In this document: in pieces, positions 6,184-7,301 of the stretch
Layout: each line of letters starts with the position of its first letter
Position numbering within the stretch: position 1 is the first letter of the stretch
Assembly (NCBI GenBank): GCA_018676385.1
Contig: JABHEX010000122.1
Location: 1 to 7,301 of the forward strand
Source: Akkermansiaceae bacterium
GTDB taxonomy: Bacteria; Verrucomicrobiota; Verrucomicrobiia; Verrucomicrobiales; Akkermansiaceae
Direction of reading: 5' to 3'
Length of the DNA: 7,301 bases
Position numbers and translations under genes: made by a program
The notes under the pieces: generated by a model
Told to the model about the DNA's origin: nothing
Seen by the model: only the letters and a program-made list of their open reading frames with translations
The model's database searches: none

Positions 6184-6861
6184 TTATAGCGTGCGGACGC
6201 TGCCCAATCCGCCATCGGCATGGATGATTTGTCCAGTGACGAAGCGTGATGCATCGGAAACAAGCCATGCTGCAAGGCTGGCGATTTCCTCAGGATCACC
6301 GATGCGTTTAAGAGGATGTCGATCGGCTGACGCCTGACATTTTGCATCCGTATTTACAAGGTTTTCTGCCAGTGGTGTTACCGTTAGTGATGGGGCGATG
6401 GCATTCACTCTGATTTTGGGTGCCAACTCTGCTGCCAGTGAACGTGTTAGACCCTCGATAGCACCTTTTGCCATGGCTATGGATGCATGGTATGGAAGAC
6501 CTGTCTGCACAGCAACGGTGGAAAACAAAACAACCGAGGCTGCGGCAGATTTTCGCAAAGCGGGTAGTGCTTGTTGTATTGTGGTGGCGGCGCCCAGAGC
6601 ATTTAACTCAAACTCGGCGAGCATTTCTTCACGGCTCAAGCTGTTAAATGGTTTCAGTGTGATTGAGCCAGGGCAGTAGACTAAGGCGTCAAGCTGATCA
6701 GGGATGACTAATTTATCGCCTGAGGAGACGTCATATGTTTGATGAGTAAATGCGGAAGGTTCTCGGGATGCAGTGAGAACCTGATGTCCAGACAGCTGAA
6801 GTTGCTGGGCTAGTTTTTCGCTGATGCCTGAGTTGCCGCCTATGATGAGGATTGATTTCAT
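6184..6861 (-). CDS. Short-chain dehydrogenase/reductase-like protein lacking the canonical Tyr
   Basis: A 225-residue Rossmann-fold protein, slightly short for a classical SDR. The N-terminal nucleotide-binding loop is GGNSGIS (8-14) in place of TGxxxGIG. Asp44 in YDVS fits the adenine-site aspartate, CPG (63-65) stands for NAG, and Asn87 (LNALG) is the structural Asn. Ser114 (FSTVA) matches the catalytic Ser and Lys132 the catalytic Lys. The position four before Lys, normally Tyr in YxxxK, is Ile128 (HASIAMAKGAIEGL, 125-138); Tyr124 lies eight before Lys. The C-terminal RVNAIAPSLTVTPLA, HPLKRIGDPEEIA and VTGQIIHADGG are standard SDR features. It is therefore either a non-catalytic or redesigned reductase, or one using Tyr124. 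Substrate unknown. Its ATG overlaps the upstream DUF2867 stop by four bases (ATGA), so the pair is translationally coupled. Confidence 0.87.
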   Translation of the reverse strand: MKSILIIGGNSGISEKLAQQLQLSGHQVLTASREPSAFTHQTYDVSSGDKLVIPDQLDALVYCPGSITLKPFNSLSREEMLAEFELNALGAATTIQQALPALRKSAAASVVLFSTVAVQTGLPYHASIAMAKGAIEGLTRSLAAELAPKIRVNAIAPSLTVTPLAENLVNTDAKCQASADRHPLKRIGDPEEIASLAAWLVSDASRFVTGQIIHADGGLGSVRTL

Positions 6862-7301
6862 GATTTAGTGTTTGTTGAAGGTGTTGGCCACCCCTTGGCG
6901 AGCTTGCGTGCCATGCGGGGGAATAAGATAAGATGAAAAGGAAATGTTAGATACCAGTAGAGCCGGCCAAATAACCCGAGGGGTCTGAATGTTGCTGTTT
7001 GCACTAGGCTGTCTTTAGAAATATAAAACTCTAACCAAGCTTCACCGGGAAGTTTCATTTCAGCAAAAAGGATAAGCCGCCCTGCCTTCTTGTCGGTGAG
7101 AACGACACGCCAAAAATCAAGAGCATCGCCTGGTTTGAGATCGGTGGAGTCACGCCTGCCACGGCGCATACCGATACCGCCAACAAACTTATCCATCAGT
7201 CCACGTAATTTCCATGCCCATGTCATGCTAGGCCATCCGCGGGCTCCGCCGATTGACCATATGGCATCTACGACGTCAGCTTTATTAGTTGTCAGCTGCA
7301 C
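6858..7301 (-). CDS. DUF2867 domain protein, C-terminal part (5' end beyond window)
   Basis: The 147 codons seen have no stop up to the window edge, so the gene continues upstream; the edge codon GTG is not evidence of a start. Visible motifs, numbered from the edge: GGARGWPSMTWAWKLRG (17-33), KFVGGIGMRRGRR (37-49), LKPGDALDFWRV (54-65), LFAEMKLPGEAWLEF (77-91), then an aromatic stretch (104-130) that may lie against the membrane. This is the DUF2867 module usually fused behind an NAD(P)-binding epimerase-like domain (YbjT-like, nearly 500 residues in full). I expect that Rossmann domain just outside the window, but this cannot be seen. It shares an operon with the SDR-like gene through an ATGA overlap. 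Function unsettled; the fused family is annotated only as predicted NAD(P)-dependent epimerase or reductase. Confidence 0.82.
   Translation of the reverse strand: MQLTTNKADVVDAIWSIGGARGWPSMTWAWKLRGLMDKFVGGIGMRRGRRDSTDLKPGDALDFWRVVLTDKKAGRLILFAEMKLPGEAWLEFYISKDSLVQTATFRPLGLFGRLYWYLTFPFHLILFPRMARKLAKGWPTPSTNTKS

Overview
The window is a compact stretch of bacterial chromosome with seven protein genes. The organism is Gram-negative: there is an outer-membrane beta-barrel protein ending in phenylalanine, and two proteins carry Sec signal peptides. Gene style (a WYL regulator, a lone recF, a DUF429 protein, starts mostly without Shine-Dalgarno sequences) suggests an aquatic member of the Verrucomicrobiota. 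This is an impression from protein style, not a proven assignment. No rRNA, tRNA, insertion sequence, phage gene or CRISPR array was seen, and no stretch over 300 bases lacks a gene.

Layout. A WYL-domain transcription regulator lies on the plus strand (90-1088). Facing it on the minus strand is a run of four genes, transcribed from about 4983 down to 1173. In transcription order these are a small secreted thioredoxin-fold protein (4983-4594), a double-domain DUF481 outer-membrane protein (4557-3109), a DUF429 RNase H-fold protein (3042-2260), and a one-domain voltage-gated cation channel of the NaChBac type (2114-1173). The gaps of 36, 66 and 145 bp allow at least the first three to be one operon. 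A 144-bp divergent intergenic region (4984-5127) separates this run from recF (5128-6183, plus). The recF stop codon touches the stop codon of a convergent short-chain dehydrogenase-like gene (6861-6184, minus). That gene overlaps by four bases the end of a DUF2867 gene running off the right edge.

Main result. The gene at 4594-4983 looks broken by an in-frame TGA, and simple gene calling would report only a 78-residue fragment from 4830. Read through, the TGA sits exactly where the first cysteine of a thioredoxin CxxC motif belongs: a short beta strand, then Asp-Gly, then TGA-Pro-Met-Cys. A hairpin with a 7-bp stem and a 5-nt loop with G at its second position follows; its loop starts 26 nt after the TGA, within the published spacing for a bacterial SECIS. 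I interpret the gene as an exported selenoprotein with a Sec-Pro-Met-Cys redox centre, missed by standard annotation. The seven-base sequence spanning the TGA can also pair with part of the SECIS stem, so two RNA folds are mutually exclusive.

Secondary points are: promoter-like -10 boxes only 6-7 nt before three start codons, suggesting leaderless mRNAs; internal duplication of the DUF481 protein; an SDR protein without the canonical catalytic tyrosine; and a cation channel with an acidic TLEDWTD selectivity filter.
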